A stretch of 64,000 bases of DNA from the NCBI RefSeq assembly GCF_030272615.1, contig NC_081408.1, forward strand, positions 769,633,336-769,697,335, given 5' to 3'. Made by a program: the position numbers and the translations under genes. The stretch comes from Cryptomeria japonica (lineage: Eukaryota; Streptophyta; Pinopsida; Cupressales; Cupressaceae). This document shows positions 34,774-45,399 of this stretch, in pieces; positions within the stretch are counted from its first letter, which is position 1; every line of letters starts with the position of its first letter. The notes under the pieces are model-generated. The model made no database searches and had not been told where the DNA came from. It worked only from the letters and a program-made list of their open reading frames with translations.

Positions 34774-35563
34774 ACCACCATCAAATCTATGAAACCCTTG
34801 AAATTATGGAGTTGAAATTACCTTCGACGTCCTTCGATTCTCCAACAACAACAACTACCATTTTCACAATTTAAGAATTCGCATGTTAAGAGGCATAAAA
34901 ATTGAGTAATACCTACACACGCCTCATAATAATTCATCTAAACATGTGAGATAGCCAATGATTTGATGGGATCCTAACAAATTTCTTAACTACACATCAA
35001 CCCCACACAAACGGCTTGAGTTTTCATGATTTCTTTCCATAATTAGAATTTTAAAATATAAGATGTTGAGAATATTCCTTTTACCATGCCACCTTTTGTG
35101 TTATTAATGTCCTCGGGGCCAACTTGAATTGAACTTTTAAACTTTGAACCATGAACCAAGAAGTTCAATGGTTCAAGTTCAATCCTGAGAAAACAAAAGA
35201 ACTCCTAACTTGTGTCTCAACACAACACCAGGAACAAGTGAAAATTTTTAACAAACATAAAGGAAGACTTTGAACCTTGAACCTTGAACCACTATAGGAA
35301 TGGTTCAAAAGTTCAAGTTCAAGACCGACTTAACACATTCACACTCACTCGCTTAACAACATAACAAAGCCGCGATCCACACAAAGGCACTAGTTGAACT
35401 TTGAATCTTGAACCAATATGCAAGTTCAACCGATGGGTTCATTGGGGCAAAAAGGTGAAACATAAGGGAACAAATGGTGCATGGATAATGACGGATCAAA
35501 CTGAATAGGGAAACAAAATTAAATACACATTATTTTGTTCAGCACAAATTTAATGAGGTAACA
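34770..35563 (-). repeat. Element B 5' LTR
   Basis: This 794-bp LTR starts TGTTACCACC and ends GAGGTAACA in plus orientation, so it has TG...CA termini and a 7-bp inverted terminal repeat (TGTTACC/GGTAACA). Its partner is 23822-24613 (plus 7488-7493). It preserves the empty target site of element A. It is rich in ttgaacc/ggttcaa words (35130-35440). Confidence 0.9.
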
Positions 35564-36059
35564 ATGTGGATTCCCAAGTCGCTCGTACAAGACTTGCACA
35601 CTAAAGAAAAATCAAAATTGGCATTCAAATTTTCTACCCCAGCTTCTCCAACATCCACTATCCTAAAACCTATTTCACCTCCTTCATCCATTTTGGCTCC
35701 TTGTGTCCTAAAATCCACACCAACCTTTCCATCAAAATCACAAACTCTGAAATCCACTTTTCCTCCATTATTCCACCCCTCAAGATGTGTGCCAATGTTT
35801 ATCCCGTAAATATTTCTCTTCACTCATGCAACAGTCTTTCAATATCCCATCTATTGTCCAACACCTATTTTCCATCCTTCCATTCCTCTTATCCAATCCA
35901 TTGTATAAATCCTTAACGTATTTTCATTTCATTACCTTACCAACATCTTTGAGCATACCTTCATTGCCATGGTCTATAGAAACACATATTCCAAGGGTAC
36001 CAACCAAAGAAGCGAGATGCTTGAGTCCTTTCCATCTCCTATAATGCATTCATTATCTT

Positions 36060-36200
36060 CCAAAAATTCAAAAAAAAAAAGGAAAAAAATCAAAAAGTGA
36101 AAAAAAAATTGAAAAAATGAGAAAAAAAAAGTAAAGAGAAATAATTTCGTCCACGAGTGAAAACCACTTCTTGTGGCACCTTGGGCAAGTACCATGATGA
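36060..36200 (+). other. A-rich block plus hairpin motif B of element D
   Basis: A-rich 36060-36135 is followed by gagtgaaaaccacttcttg and then tggcaccttgggcaagtacc (36157-36195). CCAC and GTGG can pair around the loop TTCTT. The equivalent in element A (13029-12989, minus) has the same stem but a different loop (TTTG), followed by gccctaggcaaatacc. Confidence 0.6.
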
Positions 36201-36779
36201 TAACCTAACAAAAAAGCATCATGCGTAATCCATTATCCTTTTGCACTTTACACTGCGGGCAAGTTCCATCCATGTACATCCCTCTATTATCCTTCCTCCT
36301 CCATTATCCCTCATTCACTCCATCTACATTCATATCCCTTTTCCACCTTTGATATTGACAAGGTTAAGGATCTTTAAAGATTTTCTATGTCCTATATATT
36401 TCACTTGATCCACACCCTTCCACTCCAATCCATTATTTTATCCATTTCTTACTTTTATCCTTCATTACCCCCTTTGATCTTGCTTATCCTATTTGCCTCC
36501 TATCCAAAACCCATCTCTTGATCTTGATCAAAATTAAGGACATAAAATGTAACAAACCTCTTGACATGGTCATTTCTTTGGACCATATGACTTTTTTTAC
36601 ACCATATCCTTGCTTGATATTGCTATATCTGGTCCCTTTTCTTGGATTGACATGCTATCCTATTGCGAGGTAGTCCTTGGAATTGTATAAGCCTACTCCA
36701 TCATTCACTTATCCATTTATATCTCATTCATTCATTCACTTGCTCAAAATCCCTTTTACCTTGCTAGACACCTCAGGCA

Positions 36780-36910
36780 AACATTAAAAAATCATAAAAA
36801 TCATAAAAAGTCCTGAAAAAATCCAAAAAAATCATAAAAAGTCCAAAAAAAAAAATCTCTACCAAGAAAGTGAAAATCTGGTAAACAAGAGCCTCTTGTA
36901 CTCACCAGTG
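36780..36910 (+). other. A-rich block plus hairpin motif A of element D
   Basis: Repeated aaaaatcataaaaagtcc words (36786-36855) are followed by gtgaaaatctggtaaac and aagagcctcttgtactcacc. ACAAGAG and CTCTTGT form a dyad. The counterpart in element A is GGTGAAAGCCTAGCAAAC followed by AGGCGCCTTGTGAC. Confidence 0.6.
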
Positions 36911-38299
36911 CTCCATCTATCAACATAATTTTGGCATTCCCTACTTTCATTTTTTCCTTTTTTGCTTTTCTTTTTCTTGTGCATAATCTTTAGTCACCTT
37001 CATGACCTTGGTTCTCCTTAGAACTGTCATGGCTTGCAATCGATCAACATTATAGTCCTAGGTAACTTCAATCTTAAATCCCTTAGCAGCTCCACAAAGC
37101 CATCCTTGTGTCAGTCAAGTATGGATTGCTCACTCTAATTCAGTCATCTGTCTCCTACCTTATACAGAGTTTTGATCACTAGCACCCTATCAAACATGCA
37201 AAACAAGAACAACTGAAAACAACAACTCAAACCGCTTGAGCTATGCTGAAATTTTCTTTGTATGTTGTCTTTTATATTGGATTTCACTCATTATTCCCTC
37301 TAAGTAACTCAAGAAAGTCTGTCTTGACTAAGAGGTACATAGACTGGGGGCATAATACCTTTCTTTGTTTTATGCTTGTGGATGTGATTCCAATGATATG
37401 AAAATGTACTATAAGTTGAGTGTCTGTGATAAGATCCTTCACATTAAGGTGAAATGGCCTCACATACCTCGACTTAGTTTATATGTATGCTTCAGTGAGG
37501 TTGGAACTATTTCCTTGTCTATTTTAAGTTCCTGTTGTGTTTGCATGCAAGAAGCATTCAGGTCATCTTGGCCTCCTTTTGCCTTGGTGCTTATGTTTGA
37601 CTTCTATATCAAAAAGGACAGGACATTCACGTCATCCTGGCTCTTTGTGCCTTGATGCTTATGTCTATTTCCTACATTTAATGCTCAATGATGATAAGAA
37701 AGAGAATCAAAATCCAGTGGCCAGGTCCTAGTTGCATCTTCTGCATTCATGTTAAGTTTCATGCATTGCATGGTGAATCTGGCATACTAACGATGATTTT
37801 GGTCTTCTTCACCTGGAGATTGAATTTAATCAACCTTCTCTTCATGACTAAGTGGTCAAAACCCTAATTTTCAACTTGCTTTGATTGGCGTAAAAATTGC
37901 ACCCTTGGTTAATCTGACCGTCCTGATTCCATTTTTGGGATCGAAATTAAAATCCGAGATCATCTTCCTAGTCAATCTCACACAACTGTGACCACTTAGC
38001 ACTTTCATCCAATGCTCATTCTTTTCTTCAATTTGTGCTCAATTTCTCATAATCAACGTTAAATCTTCAAATTGCCCTCTGAATCATTCTTTGTGCTCAA
38101 ATCATTAATCTCTTAATCTTTTTATCAAATTGCTCTAAATCACTGCGAAACCTACCAATCTTTCGATTTCGCTCCCGAGGGGCCATACTCATGACATCAT
38201 CATCATCAGTGATCACATCCTCAAAGTCAAGAATTTATTTCAAATCTTTATCAAAGTCGAGCAACTAATCTTTACGGAACATCAAACAAGACCTTATCG

Positions 38300-38860
38300 C
38301 TAGGGGCATCTTAGCTTCATCGCTTCATATCAAGTTGAGATTTCTCGATCATCTGAATCAAATCAATCTCTAGTGGCATATCAGTTTCGTCACATCAAAT
38401 CAAGCTGATATTGTCTTCATTTGAATTATTTTCTTAACGTTAATCGGTTTCATCTCTTTTTATCAAGTTGATTATTCGTTTAAACTTAATCAAGGCTTTA
38501 AAGAGTATCTTTGATCGCATGCTCAATCTAAGAAGGTGTTTAGTTTCATTGCATCAAATCAAGCTGGACAGTTTATCGACACTCATCGTGTCTTGATCCA
38601 TCAAGTTCAAGATCAATTTTATCTTCACTCACCGTGTCTAGTTCAATCAAGTTCTATATCAGTAAGATCTACTTCTTGATCCATCAAGTTCAAGTTCGGT
38701 ATCTTTTCTCTTCATCGATCCTAGTTCAATCAAGTTAAGGATCGGTATAGCTTTCAATCAATCTATTCAGTTTCATCGCTTCAAAACGAACTAAATACCT
38801 CACTCTTCATCTAGTTCGTGATCAATCAAGTTTAGAACTGGTATCTCCTACACATCAATT
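38300..38860. repeat. Imperfect repeats with the word ttcatcgcttcaaatcaagct
   Basis: Words such as cttcatcgcttcatatcaagttga, tttcgtcacatcaaatcaagctga, tttcattgcatcaaatcaagctgg, tgatccatcaagttcaagatc and agttcaatcaagttaaggatc recur irregularly, 40-120 bp apart, just before the polypurine tract of element D. It resembles a worn tandem array. No coding potential. Confidence 0.55.
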
Positions 38861-38894
38861 GTTCTTTGAATCAACACACTGCTCGTACATCAAT

Positions 38895-38909
38895 TCAAAG
38901 AGAGGAAAA
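38895..38909 (+). other. Polypurine tract of element D
   Basis: The sequence caaagagaggaaaa directly precedes TGTAATACCC, an LTR-like start. Position and purine run support a plus-strand LTR element ending here. Confidence 0.65.
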
Positions 38910-39976
38910 TGTAATACCCTAAAAATGGTCATCCAAAACCATGGGCCCCTAATCTCAACTACCATGCTTAAATTCAATAGAATTCATCAAGGTCCTGAAT
39001 CAAATAATCAATTTAAATCAGTCGTGAGAGCTTGTTTAATTAATTCCTAAGGTATAAAAATGCAACATGGCAATTACAATTAATTAAATTCTAATTTAAT
39101 AATTGATCAAATTCAAAATAGAAAATCATTTTAAAATCAAATATCTCATTTATTTAATTAAATATCTTTTGCATATTTAATAAATAAATAAAAATTTCCG
39201 TAAATCTTCAAAAAAAGGAAATAAATCAAGAAGAGGAATTAATTTGAAAAATAAATTGGAAATTATGAGCACAAAAATTCAAAAAAGGAAACAAATCAAC
39301 TGAACTCAAGAAAAATGCAAAGAATCTAAGTTGCTAATTTGAACTCAATCGTATCTCCCCAAAATGGAATTAAATTGTCCAATCAAATCATTTCACCTGG
39401 ATTGTGCTTCCTTCGAATCGATCTCAATCATTCATTAAATATCAATCCCAACCTTTGGTCTCCTTGTTGATTTTCCTATAAATTCAGGCTTTCATTCTTC
39501 AATCAGGATCATAGAATTTTACATCGTTATTATGCTAATATTGTGTTGCAGTATATCGAGGAAATTTTGAAGAAGCTTTGCATATTTAATTCATAAATCA
39601 AATTAGTTTTCATTTAGCTTTCATTTATTCTTAGAATCATTTAGACTTCTAGTTCATTAGCTTAGATTCATTTCTCTTATCTAGATTCAATTTCTTGCAT
39701 ATAATCTATCTTAGCTTCATTTATCTTGATAATCTCATTTTGATTAATCAATTAATCTTGCATTCTCATAGTTGCATGCATTTAAAATTCCTCTATTTGA
39801 GTGTAGTATAGTCACTAGATAGCTTAGCAATCTGAGAGCAATCCACACTCGCACTTTCTAGGAGGCAATAAGCCGACTTGCAATGGATTTCATTTTATTG
39901 TTTTTTATTAACTAACCCATGCAAATAATGGTTTATTGAAGTTTTTGTGCCTTTGTAGGTTCTCCAAATTTCACAC
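38910..39976 (+). repeat. Putative 3' LTR of element D (right edge uncertain)
   Basis: It starts TGTAATACCC after a polypurine tract. A TATA-like CTATAAATTC lies near 39476. The right end is unclear; caaatttcaca near 39970 is a plausible CA end, since element C's LTR-like sequence begins soon after. No second copy is in the window, so the call rests on the left edge only. Confidence 0.45.
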
Positions 39977-39995
39977 ACACACCCTTGTCCCCTTA

Positions 39996-40020
39996 GGACA
40001 GGGGTGTGGCACCCCTGTCC
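39996..40020. other. Perfect 11-bp GC-rich hairpin at element C left LTR edge
   Basis: GGACAGGGGTG and CACCCCTGTCC are exact reverse complements separated by three bases (tgg). It lies at the junction between the putative element D LTR and the left LTR of element C, and has no counterpart in C's right LTR. Confidence 0.75.
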
Positions 40021-40030
40021 CCCCCTCTTA

Positions 40031-40976
40031 GGGTAGCCCCAAGATAGATCCCCTGGGTCCTATCTGCATTTTGAGATTCCAAACTTCCTTGATGTTGATC
40101 TTGGGTGAGATGAATTAATTCTCCGAGGCATGTATAAAAGCGAGTTAGTCTTCTCATTTGCAGATACAAGAAAGATACGATAGGCAAAATTCAAGCGAAA
40201 TGTCTTCTTCAAGCATCCATCAAGTCTTCTTCTTCGTGTGTCTTCTTCATTCATCCATTGGAGAAACATGTACAACATTCATTTACAAGAATATGTGTGT
40301 GTTAGGGTTTTGTCATGTTGCATGCCATTTCATGCAACACTTGTGATTTCATTCAAGAAGAAAAGCAATCATCATCAATAAATTGCAGATCTACAAGGTA
40401 TGCATTTTTATCATTTACATTCAAGCATTTGCAATTAATTTCCTTCAAGGTTTATTCCTCAACTGGGGTTTGACTGAGGAAAACCCATATCCACAACCCT
40501 TCTTCCCTTCTTTTCTGTGTAGGTTGTAGGTGCCAAGTTATATTTTCAGATTTGGACTCCATTTATAGAGGTGGAAAAACCCTTTTTGTTTCACAGATTT
40601 TGTGGAGGACCACGTTCTCTTTCAACACGGTCCCACCGACTTTTCTCCAAATTTTTAGGGAAGATCCGTATCAATCTAAATATCTCAGATCCAAAGTTAC
40701 AATGCGATCCAGAACCGGTAGCTCCTCATTTCACTCATTTGATCTCTCTTTCCTACATAGTCAACAAGTCAACTTTCTCATTCACAAAAGAGGGTAAATC
40801 ACACTTCATCCCTTGTAATCCACTTGAAATTCACATCCTTGTTTTCCTTGGATTTGGATCTAGTGGATTCCAGCCCCTCTTTTGAATGTAAAGTTCCTCC
40901 AAGCGAAAATCATCCTAGTGACTTCCTTTCTCTCTCCTAGGTGGGTTGTCACTAGGGTCCAATTTTCCACTTTACA
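40031..40976 (+). repeat. Element C 5' LTR (left part diverged or lost)
   Basis: It matches the 3' LTR from gggtagccccaag onward, including the TATA-like tgtataaaag (40131-40140), to the terminal ctttaca. The first ~176 bp of the 3' LTR have no clear counterpart here; the region 39955-40030 may be a diverged version or foreign sequence. Confidence 0.85.
40131..40140 (+). promoter_or_regulatory. TATA box of element C 5' LTR
   Basis: tgtataaaag is conserved in both LTRs (also 45676-45685) and is flanked by the same ggca and g residues. A TATA box inside an LTR fits the U3/R boundary. Confidence 0.6.
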
Positions 40977-40995
40977 TTTTGGTGAACCCAACATC
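40977..40995 (+). other. Primer-binding-site-like sequence of element C
   Basis: TTT then TGGTGAACCCAACATC directly follows the CA end of the 5' LTR. The 3' LTR is instead followed by unrelated cttggcttg. The tRNA is not assigned. Confidence 0.6.
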
Positions 40996-41595
40996 TTACA
41001 TATTAATTCTAAATTCTCATTATTAGATCTGATTAAGTGCAAATTAAATTTCAAAATTTCATTTCCAAGTTTGATCTATTTGCAGAATTTAGAGGTTAAT
41101 TGCATTAAAACCCTAATTTTTCATTTTGAGGAAATTAAGCTTTTGAAGTGCAAAATTTTAATTGCTTGTTTCAGATCTATTATTTTTTTCAAAATTGCAA
41201 TTCAAATCTGCTTTTTTATTCTAAAAATTTTGTGGTTAAACAAAAAAACCCTAATTTTTAAGATCCTTTTATTTTTGACCTTTGACTACCAATTTGATCG
41301 ATCTAGACATCTCCAAATCAGATCGTTTCTTAGATTCTGCAATAAAATATTAATATTTATCATCCATGAAAATTTTGAAAAAATTTGATCAGACCATGTG
41401 CACTTTCAACATGGTCCCTTTTTTTTTCTCGAAATTTCGAGAGATGGAATTGACTGCATTTTTCTGCTTAAATACTGAAAATTGGCATACCTTATTAATT
41501 TTAACACTTCCTAAGGTCGAACACAAATTTAAATTTTAAATTAATTTTTATAGAAGGTCCTAATTTTAGATCTTCTTTTCCACCAAATTAAGATT
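40996..41595 (+). other. Element C leader
   Basis: AT-rich leader between the primer site and the first recognised frame. An open stretch at 40882-41388 straddles the LTR edge, is Phe/Ile/Lys-rich and has no motif, so it is not called as a gene. Confidence 0.5.
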
Positions 41596-42957
41596 TTGAT
41601 TAAGAGACTTTCAATGACAATTAATAAATTGGATTTACTTGCTCTTTCGCATATGATTACATTGTTTTTCACATATATTTACTACAATCATGTGTCAGAT
41701 AAGGGTTTCTTTCATTTCATGTTGATTCTCTTTATTCATAGCACTTGGTCATATTGTGTTGTTAGGATTTCCAAATTATTTCCTTTTCAATTAGATCTCA
41801 AAGCTTTCATGTATCATTTATGTTGCATTTTGGTGATGTTAACAAAATGCATTTCCTATGCTAATTACCTTAAAGCTTTTGTAGATCCTACGCCTAAAGA
41901 TCCTAACCCTTGTGCCTCTCCTAGAGTATCTTGTGTGGATGAGATGAGACCTAATGCTCTCTTTAAGCAAGTGCAAGCATTGGAAAGTGACAAGGAACCA
42001 TCTTCTTCTACACATACCATTGAGAAAGGGGGGAAAAATTAAAATATTTACATTCTTACATCTTTAGATACTCCTTATTCTCCTAAGACCTATCTACAAC
42101 ATCAAAGTATATGTAGGGAGGATGATGTCATTCATTTTATTCATGATATTTCCCCTCATATAGAAATAAATAAAAATGAGTTTCTAAATGATGAATATGT
42201 TCATCCCCAATCCCCCATAAAGGATAAGCATGATAAAGGAAAGGAGATTGTCATTTCACATGATACTCCTTCTTCATCTACAAATGCTTTTCTTTCCCCT
42301 TACACATTGGATTTAAAAGAAATTCATGATCATATTCCTCCATCTACTCAATTGCAACATTCTTATAGTTGTGGCTTTCATATAATAACAAAACAAGGTT
42401 TTAAAGGACAAGGAATTGGGAAATTTGAGCAAGGAATTCATGTCCCTATAAACCCTCCTACACAAACTACTACAAAAGGCCTAGGAAATGAAGCTCCTCT
42501 TTCTATGGATAAATTCCTTAGTTTCCAAAATTTTAAGACTTATCTTCATAAACAATAAATCAAAAGATCCCATAGGAATGCTTCTTCTTCAAAATGTCTT
42601 TTTTGTTCATTTCATCAAACCCATGACCATAATGCTAATGATTGTCCTAATTTTTAAAAATCTATTGAAGATGGCATAGACAATGGCAAAATTAGAGTTG
42701 TGGATAACAAATCTTCCTCTTCTAACAAACCTTCTCTATGTCAAGACCATATTTATCCCCGTGAAAGATTGGTTGCAAGAATCTGTTGGAGATTGAATTA
42801 TGATAAGAACATTTACTTCCCTACTCAAAATAAAAACAAGAATCTTAAGCAAGTGAAAGGTATTGAATATTGCATTTTTCATGATTCACATTCACATTTT
42901 CTTGGGAAACGTTATGCATTTAAGAATTTTTTTCAAAAGCAATATGATCTTGCGTGA
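41596..42957 (+). pseudogene. Element C gag-like frame with G-patch and zinc-finger motifs
   Basis: About 454 codons lie in one frame with three internal stops (42040, 42556, 42655, all TAA). The first ~90 residues are hydrophobic with possible membrane segments, which is odd for gag. A Pro/Ser linker (P-T-P-K-D-P-N-P-C-A-S-P-R) follows. A G-patch-like segment lies at about 42388-42490: ITKQGFKGQGIGKFEQGIHV, then T-K-G-L-G-N. Next come FCSFHQTHDHNANDCPNF, a Tat/Athila-style gag finger, then S-I-E-D-G-I-D-N-G-K-I-R, and a second finger-like YCIFHDSHSHFLGKR near the end. Family role: RNA packaging. Start codon uncertain; the first Met was chosen because the same frame continues. Confidence 0.65.
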
Positions 42958-43909
42958 ATTTCTCTTACAATAGATCTAGTTGTCTTCCTTGACATCAAAA
43001 TAGTACCTTAACGCTTCTTGTCTCTTCATGTTGCTCCTCACCCTTATCACATAAATAGTTAAATTAGTTGGGGACTTTTTTTTTATCATTTGTGGTGGTG
43101 TTGTTTCAACTTTACATACTTTGGGGCAGCAACATGAAATTCAATTCTCTTCATTCTTTCTATATATTCATCTCTATCTTGGTGCATTATACATTATTAG
43201 ATCTCTTTTCTTGCATAATAATCATTCCTATGTGAGCGTATAATTGTTCTTGGGTTTTCTTCTTTTTTGGAGAGCAGTTTTTTTAATGAGTAGTGCCCTT
43301 CTTCTCTTTTCTTCATTCTCTTGGAAACTTGCCTCTTTTATGGTCTCGATTATTCACAAGTAGGATATACCCCTTGGCATGGAATGATCTCTTGCGAAGT
43401 ATGTATCCCTTCCTTGCGAGGATTTGTTCCACTAGGAAGGCATATCACTTGCCAATACTCACCATTAGAAGATGTGTAATGTTTCTCTTTGTCCTCCTCA
43501 CTTGGGGGGCAAGGATTTTTAGTCCTTTCTCTGTCTTTCTTTTTATCTCATGTATCATTATTTCCTTTAGAGGCTGCATTCTTCATATTTGATTATCATT
43601 TCTTACAATGGTATATTTTTATGATTAATCCCCCTTGGAGAATATGTGATCATTTTTCTCTCTTCCTTTTGAAGATTACCACTTCTTGAGACATGAATTT
43701 TACATATACTAATGTCTTTCCTTCCATACATTCATGAAACTACATTATGCATTTGCTTATGCTTAATCTATCTCTAGAAGATTGTGTAAGCTCTTCTCAT
43801 TGTCCCTTAGCTCGGGGGGCAATGATCCCGCCCTCTCTCTCTCTTTCTCTAAGGATCCACTCCTTCCTACGTTGTGGATGGTGTGAGTTTTATTACTTGA
43901 TGTTATTCC
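42958..43909 (+). other. Element C interior without recognised gene
   Basis: T-rich sequence with scattered open stretches (43293-43592, 43489-43689) that overlap in different frames and lack motifs. The phrases cttggggggcaaggat (about 43501) and ctcggggggcaatgat (about 43812) repeat about 310 bp apart. Confidence 0.5.
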
Positions 43910-44794
43910 TTGTGTGAAAAAATTGTTGTTTTCTCAAGGGTTCTCTCTTATACAAGAGGTGTAAGTCCTTTACTACAACTTCTTTCACACTTGGTTATGT
44001 ACATATATAATAAATTAACCTATCCGAGCCATTGGGTTAAAAGTGAGTCATCCTTCATCAAGAATATCTTTCACCTAGCAACAGGAGGAAGGATTGAATT
44101 CTTGTTCTCTTTTGCGCTTCATTCTAGAAGATGTTATATTTGTATAAGACAACTTCTCTTGGCAAGTAGATGTCTTTTGAACAAAGATCTCTTATCCTCC
44201 AAGGATATCCTTTACACTTACAACAAGATATCTATTTTCAACTATCCTATCTTTGCTTCCAGAGTATTCCCTCTCTTTCTTGGATTCATGACATTGTTGC
44301 ATAACAAATATCTTCTTTGTGATGAAGGTAGGTATCCTTGTTCTACTTTCCTGAAGAGATCAAAATCAGCCTATGTTGACATCTTAAGGGTGGGACACAC
44401 ACACCACTCTTTTGTACTATACTTCTCTCATGCATTGTACAGTGGGATATTCTTGGAATCAAAGGGTAGCCTTGTAGAGAAAGATGTCATCACTTTTCTC
44501 TTATACAGTGGGTCATTCTTGGAACCAGAGCACGAACTCTTAGAGCAAGATGACACTGCTTTTTCCTGGTACAATGGGTCATTCTTGGAACTAGAGCATA
44601 GACTCTTAGAGCGAGATGACACCACTTTTCTTTTATTCAAGGTGATTATTCTTGGAACCAGAGCACAGACTCTTAGAGCGAGATGTCATGCCTTTCTTGA
44701 CACTTGTACTATACATTCTATACAGGTTGTAGTGTACTTGGGCATAGACTCCTATGAGGCGCTTCAAACCTCACTTGGACACACACATGCTTGA
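43910..44794 (+). CDS. Unrecognised 294-codon ORF in element C with 22-residue repeats
   Basis: This is the second longest uninterrupted frame in the window, starting at ATG 43910 and ending TGA 44792-44794. The N-terminal two-thirds are hydrophobic and aromatic-rich (for example SIFNYPIFASRVFPLFLGF) and might span membranes. Residues about 177-264 consist of four 22-residue repeats (LYSGSFLEPEHELLEQDDTA type) that exactly follow the 66-bp DNA repeat. It sits where env-like or other extra ORFs occur in some plant LTR elements. No known domain is recognised. It could be a chance frame kept open by a repeat length divisible by three. Confidence 0.3.
   Translation: MCEKIVVFSRVLSYTRGVSPLLQLLSHLVMYIYNKLTYPSHWVKSESSFIKNIFHLATGGRIEFLFSFALHSRRCYICIRQLLLASRCLLNKDLLSSKDILYTYNKISIFNYPIFASRVFPLFLGFMTLLHNKYLLCDEGRYPCSTFLKRSKSAYVDILRVGHTHHSFVLYFSHALYSGIFLESKGSLVEKDVITFLLYSGSFLEPEHELLEQDDTAFSWYNGSFLELEHRLLERDDTTFLLFKVIILGTRAQTLRARCHAFLDTCTIHSIQVVVYLGIDSYEALQTSLGHTHA
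44438..44701. repeat. 66-bp tandem repeat, four units
   Basis: Units start at 44438, 44504, 44570 and 44636, exactly 66 bp apart. Shared words are tacagtgggtcattcttgga, accagagca and ctcttagagc(g/a)agatg. Unit 1 is the most diverged; unit 4 has lost the tacagtggg start. The whole array is open in one forward frame. Confidence 0.9.
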
Positions 44795-45382
44795 GGTTGG
44801 GTGGAACTAATGGTGTTATCACTCTCCTCCCTTACATGGATCACCTAGATAGACTCCAGGGGCTAGATTTCCATGTCCTTCTCTCCATGGATCACCTAGT
44901 TTTAGGGGTGAGATGTCCGTGGTTTCTCCCTTATTCACCTTTCTTCTCATGGATCACCAAAGTATGTATTCATTTTCTCTCTCTCCTTCCTCTCATGAAC
45001 CCATAGTTTTTCTATTGATGGCTCATGGATGATGTTAGCTTTGCTCTTTTATGTGATTGCTTGTGTTTATTTGATGGCATTGGTCTTTTTGTCCTGATTA
45101 GTTGTTGAGACATATGAGTATCGAGGTCTCCTCGGCTAGTTTGTTTGTCTTGTATCTTGTTTTTGTCATGTGTCTTTTGCGCTTTGTTTTTGTTTTGTGC
45201 ATCTTGTTCCTTTTTGTTTTGTGCTCTTGCATATGTTCGAGTGAGTTAAGATCCTAAGATTGGGGGCTTTGTTCTTCAAGATTAGTGATATCTTATACTC
45301 ATTTTAGTATTGTTCTACATCTCTCATCTTCATCTCTATTTCTTCTACTTTACCAGCAGTATTGTTGTAAGTCGTACTCCCG
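44795..45382 (+). other. Element C 3' untranslated region
   Basis: No gene. The word catggatcacc recurs at about 44837, 44887 and 44948, a weak 50-60-bp repeat. The rest is T-rich and leads to the polypurine tract. Confidence 0.5.
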
Positions 45383-45399
45383 CTAAAGTGGGAGCTGAA
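45383..45399 (+). other. Polypurine tract of element C
   Basis: taaagtgggagctgaa precedes the LTR start TGTAGTGTCATAAAATTG. This is the expected plus-strand primer position. Confidence 0.75.

Larger units (their letters stand above)
23822..35563 (-). mobile_element. Element B: Ogre/Tat-like Ty3/gypsy retrotransposon with sense ORF X before gag
   Basis: Element B is about 11.7 kb, in minus orientation. Sense order: 5' LTR (35563-34770), ORF X (34666-31561), linker, gag (30545-29397), protease, RNase H, linker, RT, RNase H, integrase (ends 24779), 3' LTR (24613-23822 plus the 6 bp at 7488-7493 cut off by element A). LTRs begin TGTTACC and end GGTAACA in plus orientation. A long sense ORF between the 5' LTR and gag is the Ogre arrangement. 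Stops and frameshifts abound. The LTR pair is visibly more diverged than that of element A, consistent with A inserting into B. A further partial unit (4882-7487) adjoins the 3' LTR in tandem. Confidence 0.88.
35564..38894 (+). mobile_element. Element D: 3' internal region of a plus-strand Tat-type element (pol absent)
   Basis: It lies between element B's 5' LTR and a polypurine tract/LTR at 38895. No gag or pol is readable. The call rests on two A-rich blocks each followed by the GTGAAAAnC hairpin motif known from the post-pol region of element A, and on the 3' polypurine tract and LTR. Open stretches such as 35564-35809 are Ser/Pro/Lys-rich with no domain. 36910-38150 shows nothing recognisable. 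Element B may have landed inside D, but the left part of D is not seen. Confidence 0.55.

Noticed and set aside
35564-35809. 81-codon plus-strand frame starting right at the element B LTR edge
   Set aside because: Ser/Pro/Lys-rich low-complexity peptide without domain; the ATG at the boundary looks like coincidence.
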